NCBI GenBank assembly: GCA_037127255.1
Contig: JBANSL010000004.1
Location: 39,024,467 to 39,088,466, forward strand
DNA from: Persicaria tinctoria
Taxonomy: Eukaryota; Streptophyta; Magnoliopsida; Caryophyllales; Polygonaceae
Length of the DNA stretch: 64,000 bases
Direction of reading: 5' to 3'
A model generated the notes under the pieces. The model was not told the origin of the DNA. It ran no database searches and worked only from the letters and a program-made list of their open reading frames with translations. Within the stretch, counting starts at the first letter, position 1. Each line of letters opens with the position of its first letter. The position numbers and the translations under genes are program-made. Below, one piece after another: positions 34,402 to 45,906 of this stretch.

Positions 34402-35518
34402 TTCTAAATTTCTAATCTTATCAAGTCCAACTCTATCAAGGTTAGTTTTGTTTCTCTACCCTTTAATTAGATTGTTTTTAAATTCAATTCGGGAGATGAG
34501 AATCAATTTAGATTATAATTTGTGGATTTGAGAATCAATTTGTGATAGATTTTGATTAGGTTTGTTTCTTTACTTTTTAATTTCATTGTTTTAAGTTTAA
34601 TTTGTTGAGATGAGAATCAATTTAGATTAGAATTTTTAGATTTGAGAATCAATTTGGGGTAAATTTAGATCAAGGTGTGTGAGTTTGCGAGGGTCTGGGT
34701 TAAACCATCCACCATGGGAGGATCTATTTGCTTGTTCTGTTGATACGTTGCTTTTACTCATAATAAGGTATCTTGTATATCTTTGTATAGGCTAAACAAT
34801 AATTGAAAAAACATATTGATAATGCCTTATAAGGTGGCCAAAAGTTAACTAAAGATTCATCTTTCTGGACATAATACATGATATGAAGTGGACATGATCA
34901 GAATGAAAAATGAAATAATGAAAGACTATTTTTCCTCCTTTTCTATTTTTTTTTAGAACTTCAAAAGCCCATTTACAACTGATTTTCTTCTTCTAAATTT
35001 CTAATCTTATCAAGTCCAACTCTATCAAGGTTAGTTTCGTGTCTCTACCTTTTATTTAGATTGTTTTTAAATTCAATTCGGGAGATGAGAATCAATTTAG
35101 ATTATAATTTGTGGATTTGAGAATCAATTTGGGATAGATTTTGATTAGGTTTGTTCCTTTACTTTTTAATTTCATTGTTTTAAGTTTAATTTGTTGAGAT
35201 GAGAATCAATTTAGATTCGAATTTGTAGATTTGAGAATCAATTTGGGGTAAATTTAGATCGAGGTGTGTGAGTTTGCGAGGGTCTGGGTTAAACCATCCA
35301 CCGTGGGAGGATCTATTTGCTTGTTCTGCTGATACGTTGCTTTTACTCATATTAAGGTATCTTGTATATCTCTATATAGGTTAAAAAATAATTGAAAAAA
35401 CATATTGATAATGCCTTATAAGGTGGCCAAAAGTTAACTAAAGATTCATCTTTCTGGACATAATACATGATATGAAGTGGACATGATCAGAATGAAAAAT
35501 GAAATAATGAAAGACTAT
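34402..35518. repeat. 528-bp direct duplication
   Basis: 34402-34929 is repeated at 34991-35518 with a constant 589-bp offset, no net indel and few substitutions. The 61-bp spacer is 34930-34990. Inside each copy a block of about 118 bp with GAGATGAGAATCAATTTAG occurs twice in more diverged form, so an older tandem duplication preceded the larger one. No coding signal. Confidence 0.93.
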
Positions 35519-35788
35519 GGCGGTGCAACTGATGACTTGATTGAACTATATGTCTACATCTATCTGTTTTATGTATATATTAAAAAGAAATTATATGTGA
35601 TTGTGTCAGGTATTTCATGAATATCATTGTTTAAAATGTCCCTTTGGAGACATCTGATAAAATTTACACATAATGTAATGACAGAAGTATATGACTATTT
35701 ACTTGCAAAGAACAAAAAAGGCCCTCCTAAATTTGATTTTGATATTAACATTGATCTCGATTTGCAACTTGTGATACGCGTTTTTCAG
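35519..35788. other. Unassigned AT-rich DNA
   Basis: Low-coding AT-rich sequence. It may be the remnant of a DNA transposon whose right end is at 35836, but no left end was found. Confidence 0.35.
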
Positions 35789-35836
35789 CCCCCCCCCCCC
35801 CCCCCCCCCCGCCAAAAATCCTGGATCCGCCACTGA
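35789..35836 (-). mobile_element. Right end of a DNA transposon with C22 tract
   Basis: A C22 homopolymer (35789-35810) is followed by GCCAAAAATCCTGGATCCGCCACTG. Read on the other strand it starts CAGTGGCGGATCCAGGATTTT, an end sequence common in plant DNA transposons, next to a G run. The element class and its left end are not established. Confidence 0.4.
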
Positions 35837-35845
35837 GTGTTAGTG

Positions 35846-36461
35846 TCATATCAAGATATATGCACAGTCTTACAATGCAACATCTGGGAGCAGCTAGAGG
35901 GATTCTAAGGTATGTTGCATGCACTTTAAAGCATGTAATTTGGTATGAGCATGTGAATGAGTTGAAGCTCAGAGGTCACACAGATAGTGTCTTGGCTGGG
36001 TGTCTTCATGATAGAAAGAGTACATCAGGTTCACTGTTTGATCTAGGTTCAAGAGCTATAACCTGGAGTTCAAAGAACCAAGACACAATTGCCTTATATC
36101 ATCCTCTGAAGCAGAGTATGTAGAAGCTGGAGCAGCTGTAAGGCAGTCAATGTGGTTAAAGAAGTTATAGCTTGACTTGGGATGTGATCACACAGGTGCA
36201 TTTGAAGTCTGGTGTGACAACAAGTCAGCTATTGCCATGACCAAGAACCCAGCATTCCACGCTAGGACCAAGAACATCGAGGTGCAGCATCACTTCATCC
36301 GTGAACTGGTTGCAGAAGAGAAGGTGATGCTCGGGTTCTGTGGTACTAACACTCAGAATGCAGATTTGTTCACCAAGTCGCTAAGTGGTGCCAAGCACTA
36401 CTACTTTATGGAGAAGATTTGTATGAAGGAGTTTAAATTAAGAGGAGGTGTTGAAATGTAA
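35846..36461 (+). pseudogene. Ty1/copia RNase H, 3' end of pol
   Basis: Frame HLGAARGILRYVACTLKH, RKSTSGSLFDLG, AITWSSKNQDTIAL breaks near 36100 (SEAEYV motif frameshifted). It resumes with DNKSAIAMTKNPAFHARTKN, IEVQHHFIRELV and ADLFTKSL, ending in GGVEM-stop at 36461. These are hallmark copia RNase H motifs. The 5' part (gag, protease, integrase, RT) is absent. The terminal codons overlap the 3' LTR start. Confidence 0.9.
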
Positions 36462-36833
36462 TTTAAACTTCCTAGACTAAGTTAAGTTAGTTGAAGTTAG
36501 TTAAGTAAGTGAAGTATGCTAGCTGTGTACATAACAGTTTAAGGTCGGTTTTCTTTTGCTTGTAAAGCCACTACCTAGGAAGTTATGTTAGCAAAGTAGT
36601 GGTGTAGTGGGATGATCTAGCAGTTAACAAGGTATGGAGTATGTAAGTCAGTTTTCTAATGAATCAAGGTGTGAGGTAGTTAGACAACTTGTGATTTCAT
36701 CAATTGTGTTCTGTTCCTTTCTGTGTTCTACAGAGGAACTATTATGTTCTTTCTCTAGCTGTGTTGTTGATCATAGAGTGTGGTAAGTAGATTGATTCTC
36801 CCTTTGAATTAATAACATTTATTGGCTGAAACA
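36449..36833 (+). mobile_element. Ty1/copia 3' LTR
   Basis: Begins TGTTGAAATG directly after the purine tract AAGAGGAGG and probably ends GGCTGAAACA, about 385 bp. Only one LTR is present, so the right boundary is inferred from the TG...CA rule. Confidence 0.6.
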
Positions 36834-37614
36834 GATCTAATTTTGAATTAAAATAAACACGCCTCACGCGCCTACCTTTCTTCCTAGCTTCTCCATGGTT
36901 GACACCGCCCGCTCCGCCTACCTTTCTTCAGCCTCCGCCCGCTCCACCTCCGCTTACCTTTCCTCTTCCTCCGCCCTCGAGGCCAGGCTCGACTCCTCCT
37001 TCTTCCTTCTCCCGGATCTCCGCCACCATGGCTGAGAGTTCGCTAGGGACTGGTTCCGTTGTTATGCCGCTGTCATCGCCGCCTATTCGTCTTGATTGCG
37101 ATCGATCGTCCCTCGTAGTTGACTCTCTCTCTTTCTCTCTCATCTTTGTTTGTGCCTTTTGGGACCGGCCTTCAGAGTATCAATTAATGGGGATTCATGG
37201 CATTTCATGTTGTTCGGTAACGTTTTGAATCTCCCAATCCTTTTTCCCATATGCGTTTGTTCTTTTTCTTCGTTTTATTAAATTTGATATATATTTGATT
37301 TGGGGTAGCTTTTAGTAGCTGATGAACAACTTCAACCTTTCTCCCTTTCCTAATCTCGTCCCTGTTTCGACCTCTCTCACTCTTTCTTCAACCTCTCCCC
37401 GTTCAACTCTGTCAATCTCAGCCCGGCACCATTCGAATTGGGATTCGGGGAAGGGTGATGTCACTGATTCCATCATCGGCGATTGACAATGCTTTGTCCA
37501 TGAAGCGCATGCGGAAGGTGATATTCGCTGGCGGAGGGATGAGGCAAAATTTGAAAAAGCGATGCTTATAATTGCATACAAGTGTATTAAGAAAATGGAG
37601 GTGGAGATTAATAA
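36834..37614 (+). other. GC-rich exon-like sequence, possible captured gene fragment
   Basis: 36885-37230 is pyrimidine- and GC-rich, unlike its surroundings, with ATGGCTGAGAG at 37028 in a good Kozak context opening about 66 codons. A second coding-like stretch at 37490-37610 reads CFVHEAHAEGDIRWRRDEAKFEKA. I do not recognise a family, and no intact gene can be assembled. It could be a pseudogene 5' end or a fragment carried by a transposon. Confidence 0.35.
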
Positions 37615-37930
37615 TTGGTTCATTAATAATGGTTCATTTCATGTATGTAGAGAATTGTTCACTGGGTATGATTCACAGGATTTGGTTAAGATTGGTTCAC
37701 TGGGTTTGGTTCACAAGATTTGGTTAAGATTGGTTCACTGAGTGTGGTGGGTGTGATTCACCGTTTATGGTTCACTAGGTGTGGTTCACATGATTTGGTT
37801 AAGATTGGTTCATTGAGTATGGTTCACAGGAAGTGGTTCATAGGATTTGGTTAAGATTTGATTCACTAGGTATGGACCTTATTGTTCACTGATTGTGTTT
37901 CACTGTTTTTGGTTCATTGGACGTGGTTTA
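37615..37930 (+). repeat. Degenerate GGTTCAC-rich tandem array
   Basis: About 20 imperfect units of GGTTCAC/GATTCAC spaced by 10-25 bases, many followed by GGATTTGGTTAAGATT. The unit of about 38 bp (GATTTGGTTAAGATTGGTTCACTGG) recurs near 37680, 37718, 37795 and 37845. Confidence 0.8.
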
Positions 37931-38284
37931 CCATTTTTTTTAAAGACAAATAAATAATTAATTAAAAAAATAAACATTAAAAAAGCCTATTGCTTTGATC
38001 GACTCATTCACAAAATAAATATTAAAAAAATAAACATAAAAAGATGGCGATAAACCAAAATGTTTGAAATTAGCCAATTTCTTCAGGGAGCAGCAGCAAC
38101 ATCATCACCCTTCATTACAAAAGGCTTGCAATCTGGGAAAGGAGACCTCTTTCATTACGGAAGACTTGCAACAAGAACAAATGAATGACGGGGAAGCGTT
38201 CACATGAAATGAACATGCAGTCTTTGTCTTGCAGTCGATGTCGTACCCGTAACCAAGGCCGAGCACTTTCTTCACCCAGGCATT
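37931..38284 (-). other. Unassigned DNA with a short open minus-strand frame
   Basis: On the minus strand from 38284 a 59-codon frame reads NAWVKKVLGLGYGYDIDCKT, then CSFHVNASPSFICSCCKSS, and stops near 38108. It is cysteine-rich but not recognised. The left part (37931-38060) is A/T-rich with runs of T and AATAAA. Its right end is cut by the T element, whose flanking bases are GCATT. Confidence 0.3.
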
Positions 38285-40312
38285 TGTTGTAAGAGGGAAA
38301 TCGAGTTCAAAATATAATAAAATAATTCAAACCAGATTCGTGCCTCAGCAAATAATTACAAGACTCCCTCCCTATGCAATAGTGGGAAGTCAGGATCGAT
38401 CCACGAGGAAGCGTGTCAGCGTATCCTAAGTAGCTGTACATCTCACAGAAAAGCAAACAAAAGACAGAAACAAAGAAACAAAGACAGAAATAACAAACAA
38501 AAGAAGAAATAAAAGCAAACACGGAAGCTGCTCGATCTCGACAAAGCAGAACTCGAGATCGACAAAAGACAGCGACGACAACGACGACAGAAACTCAGAC
38601 ACACAACTCGATCTTAGACCAACAGGTACTCGATCTCGAGTAAACAGTACTCTAGATCGACTAAAACGACAGAAATTGTAAATTGCAACTTTCGAACACA
38701 GAACTCAGATTTCGGAAGAAATAAACTCAATATATAAAGAACTTCCAAAGCCAGGGTATCAACACCACAACGATAACCATGCAAAGTAACACATAAAGGC
38801 ATAAAAAGATCATGCTTTCCATCAAAATAACTTTCGTTATTAACAAATAGGCATATAGAGGCTTTCGCATAAACCCTAATTGTTACTAATCCTTTTCACA
38901 TAATTAATCCAAGTTGCATTAAGATCACTTTCGCTTCAATAACATAAACAAGGATCACCTTCAACTCTCGCAAAAGAATCATGCTCATAGCGATAAAAGA
39001 CGAATTGCATAAAAAGATTGTACCTTTACCGCATCACCTCACATGGCCACCGTCGGGCTCACCCCAGCCCCAGAAGTGGGTGGACTACTCCCTCTTCATC
39101 GCAACTGCAGACATTGATGTATGAAATAAAACTTGCATTAGACTAAATTCAAAGCCTTTACAATCCCGGCAATCTAACTTTCGTTGAATGCCAAAACCCT
39201 AAAACCTCTGAACTCCTAAACCGTCTCTGTGAACTACTTCTCTAACTTGTGAATTGAATGATGAAAAACCAGCCCCTAAGGCTTTATTTATAGCCTTCTA
39301 CTCCTTGCTATTCAAGGATAGAATATCTCTATCTTCATCTAAATCTATATCTAAAAGCTTAAAGATAAATAAATGCAATAAAGGAATTAAATCGATAAGG
39401 AAAATTATATCTAAAATAGGTAAATCTCTTCTTGTATTGATAGGTCTTCTCTCCATAGATAGATATTGATAGATCTCGACAATCTTCGGCTCCAAGGACT
39501 CCCAATCCGAGTAGAACAGCAAAACCGCGTAACGCGCTCCCGGACACGGTTTCCTTGATCTCGACAAAATCTACTCGAGATCGAGTAAGATGGTCGTCGA
39601 CTATGGCTCGGCTGGGCGTCTCGGGTAGCTGGTGCTCGATCAAGCTCGGACATGTGGTTCTGGGGTCCTCGAGATCGAGTTACTTCCTCAAGATCGAGTA
39701 AGGCTGGTGCTCGACGTCTCCGTCCTCGGCTTCTCGACTTGGCATAGCTCCTCGACGCCGGACATGGCATCAGGGTATTGGTCGATCTCGACAATGTTAC
39801 TCGAGATCGAGTAAGACTTCCGGAGTCGGGTTCATCTGGATCTCATCTTCTCGATCATGCTCTGCTCGACTAGGTGTGCTCGGACAACTTTTGTCGAGAT
39901 CGAGTAAAAGAACTCGAGATCAGGTAAAGTTCTCTCAGCTTTCTACTTTGTTCTTGAAACACACTTTCCCGAATCCTCGTTCATTGGATTGATACATATG
40001 ACCATGCGTCGGAAAGCTCTTTTCGAGGGCTACAACTCTCATGAAGACATCAAAGCTTGATTCAGAATGAAGAATGCCGAAAAATGGTCTTTTCTCCATC
40101 TGCACCATCCTTAGCTTCTTCATGAGTTTTCCTTTAAGCTCCAAAGTGCGTCCGATTTCTACGAAATATAACAAAAACTTGTGTAGACCTCCATATATTG
40201 CAAATAAACATAAACTTTACAAATTATGTATTATTCTAACCCAAATGCATGAAATGCATAAAGAAATCGATAAATAGTTAGGTGTAAAACATGACGAATT
40301 AGGCTCACAACA
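38285..40312 (-). mobile_element. Family T 3' LTR of the complete element (LTR-f)
   Basis: 2028 bp from TGTTGTAAGAGG to CTCACAACA as read on the plus strand, equal in length to the 5' LTR after its insert is subtracted. It contains both TCGA clusters (38525-38660 in U5, 39555-39930 in U3). Open frames at 39298-39814 are U3 sequence upstream of the promoter and are not called. Confidence 0.92.
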
Positions 40313-40346
40313 AACACCCAATACTTAAGCTTGCTTGTCCTCAAGC
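40313..40346 (-). promoter_or_regulatory. Polypurine tract of the complete T element
   Basis: Minus strand TTGAGGACAAGCAAGC then TTAAGTATTGGGTGTT, immediately before the LTR start. Confidence 0.85.
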
Positions 40347-41634
40347 AGTACTTTTAATTGTCATTCGGGGGAAGAAATCAAAACTCTCAACATATTGGAT
40401 TCATTCTTATATAACCTTGCAATTAATTACCATTCTCGAAAAGGTACTAGTGTCACAACTCCATGCATATGCAATTTAAAAAGCAACATCTACTCACAAA
40501 AAGAGTGTTATGTAAAACATTCCTTCGTGACAAAGCATTAATAATCAAGAGGACTTTAATTTAGGCTCAATAAGGAGTAGATTGGTAAAAGGCTAAAGGT
40601 GGGCAATTTTTGGCAATGTGGTGCTAATGATCCGGGGAAATGGAGTATTTCCAAATTGAATTTCCACATTCCTTTTTCATATGATCTACCTTTATCTCCT
40701 GAGGTGATCGGATTTTTTCTCACTCATTAAATTTTCCATATATTTCAAACTTTCCTACCAAACTCCAATAACGATAATAACAACACAATAACCATGTAAT
40801 AACTCCATAATGTAACATCATTCTCAACATAATTCCCGGATAGGAAATAAGGTAAAGAATGGGCAATATTTAGAATATGTGGAGCAATATATGAAATAAG
40901 GCATAATATGGCTTTTGTGATGCATAAGCATAGGTAAGGCTAGGAATTTAAATAATGAGCATTATATGGAAATATAAAGTCCTCCGTCCTCTTATCAAGC
41001 AACATGTCAAAAGCAATATCAAATTTTACCTCCTTTCATGGTTTTTAATAAAATAATGCACGTCATTGTGACTTCCCTTTACTAGGCAATTTCATGATAT
41101 ATCTCTAATGAATCCAATTTTGCATCGTCGAGTTCAATATAAACATCCATGACATTAATCAAAATTGTTAAATGGGGGTCATTTTTCTTCAAATTTTGGA
41201 AAACATACATATAAGCACATAGATCAATAATGCATTCCAAAATAGCCATGTATAAGCAATTCAAGAATTTAACTCTAAATATGCACACATAATGTTAAAT
41301 ATAGAAAATATGCATAAAGTAAGCCTTTCCCCCACCCCATACTTAAAAATTACAGTGTCCTCACTGTATAAAAACAAGGGTAAAGAAAGAAACTCACTAG
41401 ACAAGTGTGCAAGGCCTCTTAATATCGAACGAAAGAATGCCTGGGCCGAGTCTGAATATAGCTTGCTTCTATCCATGGACCTGAAAAGTATAGAAGACAT
41501 ATACCCACAATAGAAAAACTAAAAGGTTAAAAACCAAAAACAAACAAAAGCAACATAGTCACAAAAGTCCAAAAATAAATGTCAATTTACAAGCTCTAGA
41601 TTTTATAGTCGCTAGGCCGTCTTCTCCATTATGC
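40347..41634 (-). other. Family T 3' spacer
   Basis: Non-coding and homologous to 59262-60720. A second PPT-like tract (minus strand TAAGTATGGGGTGGGGGAAAGG, about 41322-41346) follows GTGAGGACACTGTAA. A 60-base stretch deleted relative to the plus copy near 40680 removes the GGGTGTCATGAATG part. Confidence 0.7.
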
Positions 41635-42666
41635 TCAAGGTGGTATTTGCAGGGCCCATGTAGCTTGAGCTTCAAATAGGACTCCATTCTTGTCCATCAG
41701 CTGTAATCCTCCATAATGGATCTTGTTCACCACGAAAGGTCCCATCCTCTTCTTGTTGAATTTGTTAGGAAACCAATGATCCTTTGATTTAGAGACATTG
41801 AGCTTGTCTCCAATTTCATACTCTTTGGGCTCATCATTGGAAATCCTACATAAGCGTACATACCAAGGCAAACCTCTCCCATGTATAAATCTTTAATGGA
41901 AATAGGAGAAGAAAGATCCATACCTTGGCTTACCTTCGCAGAAACGGAATCGGGGACCACGGTGTTTGGTCGATCTCGAGTAACTATACTCGATCTCGAG
42001 TAACTTTCAGCTTCTGGTGGTGGACTGCTCGTGGATGCAGGAGCTGGGGAGGGTGAGGCTTGGTCGATCTCGACAAGGTTAGTCGATCTCGAGGAGTCTG
42101 GCCCGTCTGGTGGAATCAGCGTCGAGGAAGGTGAAGTCGATGCAACGGGAGGTTGGTCGATCTCGAGTAGTCTACTTGATCTCGAGGAGTGCTCGGCTTC
42201 TGTTTGGCTGCTCGACGACGCTGGTGCTGGTGGAGGTTTCTGATTCTGGTCGATATCGACCAAATTTCTCGAGATCGAGGAACTCTGGTCGATATTAACC
42301 CCATACTTGCTTCCTGTCAAGGCATCCGAAAAGTAGTTAGTTCAAATCGACGTACCTTGGTTTGAGTCAAGTGGATCCTCTGTTTCTTAATTTAGGACGG
42401 CCATGATCTTCTCCACCTGGGCCTCCATATCCCTCTTTTCCAGCTCTTCAGGAGTCATATTTCTTACCTTACGCTCCCCACAAGTAACGTAGCCAGCTGA
42501 GATAGATTTTACCTCTTCCATTGGACATGTATGCCTTTCAGTTTTATTAAAGGAATACTCAATTACCTCATCACTGATGTTGAAAGTGAGCACTCTTTTC
42601 CTGATGCTTATGCTGGCATCCACCGTTGCTAAGAAAGGCCTTCCTAGAATAATTGGACAAGCAAGG
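41635..42666 (-). pseudogene. Family T protease C-half, TCGA linker and integrase-like tail
   Basis: Continues the protease from CPIILGRPFLATVDASIS to EELEKRDMEAQVEK, with a stop near 42387. The linker from 42320 (VDIDQNQKPPPAP, SSRSSRLLEIDQPP, NLVEIDQASPSP, YSRSSIVTRDRP) is encoded by TCGA decamers, mostly with TC/GA centres. A frameshift near 41880 leads into the tail PWYVRLCRISNDEPKEYEIG, FNKKRMGPFVVNKIHYGG, ending LQIPP-stop at 41635. The tail resembles Athila integrase C-termini (GPFVV, DKNG). No RT or integrase core is present. Confidence 0.75.
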
Positions 42667-43818
42667 TGATACGGGATTAGCCGTAGGTTGGTCCGATCTT
42701 CGACAATCAAGCAAGAAATTCAAAGAACTGACCAAGAACTACCAAGACTCGATAAAGAATGCAAGAACGCAGCAAGAAACAAAGCAAGAAACGCAAGAAA
42801 CACCAAGAACCAAGGGCTGTTGGTGTCGACACTAGCAAGACTCAACAAGATGATTGCAAGAACAATTCAAGAATGATCAAGAATTCCAACAAGGCTCGAA
42901 ATCAGTAGCTAAAGACTCGAAATTGATATAAAAGAATGAAAAGACACAACCTGATAAGGACTGAGTCGATCTATATAGAACAAGATAGAGACCCCAGGCT
43001 TCCGTAGAAGGTAGGAACCAATACCAATGACTATATAACCCGCCTCTACCACCCTACACAATCAAGCGGACAACTTGAAGGCACAAGGAGGGGGCTTGTG
43101 GATACTAGGATCACCAAGTCTTGCGAAGTTGATGAACACAAAGCAAACCAAGCTGAGATAGATACCAATTCGTGATCAACGAGCACAGCTCTAGTTGGAT
43201 CAACATCACTCAATGTGTTTCACACAAGTTTGAGAGAACTAATTCTATTCATTGAAAGCTGAATGTTTACAATGTATGAAATCGAAATATATAAGCTATG
43301 CTAAGGCCTGATGGACCGAGTTTAATGATAGAAAGATAATATCTAACATCTAATTAAAACACCTAAAATCATAAGTAAATACGATCTCTAGAAATAACAC
43401 TTAAAATAGCCCAATTTCGGCCCAATATGAACACTAGGCGAAATGGGGTTCCAACACTTAGTAAAATCCCGTCAAAACAGTGACAACTTGCAAAGATGTG
43501 CATTTTCGGCCAATTTCGAGGTTGAATCTGGAAAAACCTTCAACAGAAAAGTTGTAGATCTCTTCGTCCTCGTTCCAACAAGATATGGAACGCCTCAATC
43601 CGATAAATATTGAATCCGTACGACCCATTTTACAGAGACGTCGAAAAGCTGTCAAATGACTATGAACGAGCTAAACGTCAAGCTTCCACCTTTGGACCTA
43701 CTCCCATGGTGGAGCCTTCTTCTTCCTCTTGAGGATGACTTCATTCTCACGATCTCGAATCATAGGTCCATCCCCAAGTATAGATGTGTCCGGAGGTGTC
43801 TTGGATGGTCCTGCATCC
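42667..43818 (-). mobile_element. Solo LTR of family V
   Basis: 1152 bp bounded by TGATACGGGA and TCCTGCATCC (terminal inverted TGATRCGGGA). Flanking 5-mers are CAAGG (left) and CAGGG (right). The uninterrupted target in the T copy at about 3557-3568 reads GACAAGCAGGGCC, which fits a CAGGG duplication with one later change. It splits the protease gene. Within it a minus-strand stretch (LLKRKKKAPPWE-like) recalls the pol end of gypsy elements. Its partial homologue lies at 56884-57905. Confidence 0.8.
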
Positions 43819-44302
43819 CAGGGTCTTCCGCCATATCAATAACTAAGAAATCAACAGGGACGAAAAACTTACCTACTTGCACTGGCACATTATCCACCAT
43901 GCCTTTTGGAATAACCACCGTGTTGTTGGCCATATACAACTTAGCATCCACATGCTCTAGGGCACCTATCTTAATCTTGGACCAAATTGTTAAAGGCATT
44001 ATACTCACACTAGCTCCAAGATCACATAAAGCATTAAATTTATATTGACCAAATCCAATGGTTATAGAAAACTTACCTGGATCTGGCCTCTTCTCAAGTA
44101 TGTTCGAATGGCTGCACTCCTCTGTAATCTCAGTCATTGACCTCTTTTTGCTCAGAATCTCCTTCAGGAACTTGATATAGGATGGCATCTCATTAAGAGC
44201 TTCTGTGAAGTGAATGGTGACATTGAGCTTCTGAAGCATCTTGATGAAGCGCTGGAATTTCTTCTCTACTGGGTCCTTTGGAGATTTTGTGGGGAAAGGC
44301 AA
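43819..44302 (-). pseudogene. Family T protease N-terminal half
   Basis: Minus-strand frame from 44302: FPTKSPKDPVEKKFQRFIKM, TEALNEMPSYIKFLKEIL, KRPDPGKFSITIGF, NALCDLGASVSIMPLTIWSK. DLGAS is the Athila-type retropepsin active-site motif. It is interrupted at 43818 by the V LTR and otherwise continues at 42666. Confidence 0.8.
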
Positions 44303-44309
44303 CTATTTT

Positions 44310-45901
44310 TTCTGATTCGGAGCTAGAACAGATGTCGGAGGTGCTGTGGCTTCCTTGATCTCGGGTTGGGTTTCCTCGATGTCGACTAGATTCCTTGATG
44401 TCGAGTTGCTGTGCTGTGCAGACGAAGGCTGGCCTAATTTTTCCTTTGCCCTTGCTCGAGATCGACTAAGTGCTTGTCGACGTCGACTTGTTGCTGGTCG
44501 ATGTCGAGTTCTTTCTCAGCTTCTCCGTTCTGCTGCTTTCCGACCTCTGGCTCTTGTAGTTGATGGCCGCTTCTGAGTTTTACAACAGCTATGTGTCCAG
44601 TCTTTCCCTTGGGATTTGGTTCTGAAGATCCTGGGAGGGTTCCTGACTGTCGGGCGATTCCTACTGCTAGCTGGCCCATCTGTGTTTCCATTGACTTTCT
44701 CCAGACATCGATTTCCCCAAGCCTAGAGTTGACACCTTGTATCTGAGTGTAGACTGAGTTGAAGGACTGCCTGGTGTCTGAATGGTTCTTCCGCATCTCG
44801 TCAAGGATTGTTTGCAGATCATCCCTTTTCTGGTCCCTTTCCGGATGTCCTGGAGCTCTGTAGGGCGGGGGGTTCCTAGGGGCACCTTGGTTCCATTGTG
44901 GTTGCTGAAACCTTTGGTCCCCCATATAGTGATTGGGACCCCCTGTGTAGGCTACCTCTTCGTGGTGTTCTGCCAGCCTGACTTGCTCTGTGTGTGGGCA
45001 CTCAGTAGTGGTGTGCTGCTATGATCCGCATTCAATGCAAGGCTGGTTGACAGAAAGATATTTTACTTGCTTGAGGAGCTTCCTATTCTGATCTCTGTAG
45101 TACTGCTCCCTAACATCTGGATCAATCTCCTCAGGGGGCTCATATAGGGGCATGGATGGTGCTGGCCTGGCGTAGGGGTTCTCCTCATAGTTGACTGGAG
45201 TCCCATACTTGTTGTCATAGTTGGTCAGCTTGTCACGAGCAGCCCATGCGTCAGCAAGCGGCATTGTCAGATACTCATAGTGAGTATATGTGTTGATTCT
45301 GTCCTTTGCAGCCAAGTCCAGAGAATTGAAGAAGATCTCTTGAACTACGCAGGGTTGCTGTCAATGTGTAGGGCAGGATCGCAGTAGATCCTTATAGCGT
45401 TCCCATGCCTTTGCTAGCGTCTCTCCAGGTTGCTGTTTGAAAGATGTGATCTTTTGGCGCAGGAGTGCTGTCTTGGCAGGAGGAAAGAACATATTCAGAA
45501 ATTCCTGCTTCACTTGAGCCCATGTCGTGAGAGATCGTGGTTTCAGCCCTTCCAGCCATTTTAATGCAGGACCAGCGAGAGACCAGCGGAAAGCCTTCAT
45601 CAGGATGTACTCCAAGGTGGTACCTTCAGCAAGAGTGCGACACATGTCAGTAAAGTTGGTAATGTGCTGAAGAGGGCATTCATTAAATCTACCATGAAAT
45701 GCATTATGTTTAATTTCTATTAAGAAAGGAGTGCGAATTTCATAGTTATTTTGAGGGATAAGAATAGTCGATTCAGGCACGACGAGTGTCGGGTGCATAT
45801 AGTCCTCTGCCGTGGTAGGATATTGTGCAAGCTCAGCTTCTGCTTGTTCCCTTCCTGCTTACTCAGCGGCGATAGCAGCATCTTTAGCGGCTAGTTCCCT
45901 G
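44310..45901 (-). pseudogene. Family T gag, main part
   Basis: Reads leftwards from 45901 (upstream exon-like piece at 51932-52057, separated by the U element). Order: PTTAEDYMHPTLVVPESTIL, capsid-like region (FNECPLQHITNFTDMCRTLA, RWSLAGPALKWLEGLKPRSL, KITSFKQQPGETLAKAWERY, RSCPTH), then stop codons at 45358 and 45016. Next are DPDVREQYYRDQNRKLLKQV and a damaged knuckle CIECGS-stop, then VNSRLGEIDVWRKSMETQMG, GHIAVVKLRSGHQLQEPEVG and VDLEQGQ. Another stop (about 45860) is in the N-terminal coiled coil. Several nonsense mutations make it a dead copy. Confidence 0.8.
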
Positions 45902-45906
45902 GTAAG

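Noticed and set aside
36928..37143. Minus-strand glycine-rich ORF
   Set aside because: It is the antisense of a CT-rich exon-like sequence, with no independent support.
38285..38290. Perfect target duplication for the complete T element
   Set aside because: Flanks GCATT and GCGGT match at only three of five bases, so I do not claim it.
42653..42876. Lysine/glutamine-rich ORFs
   Set aside because: They are in the 3' part of the V LTR, where CAAGAA-type repeats leave frames open. They are not conserved in the copy at 56884.
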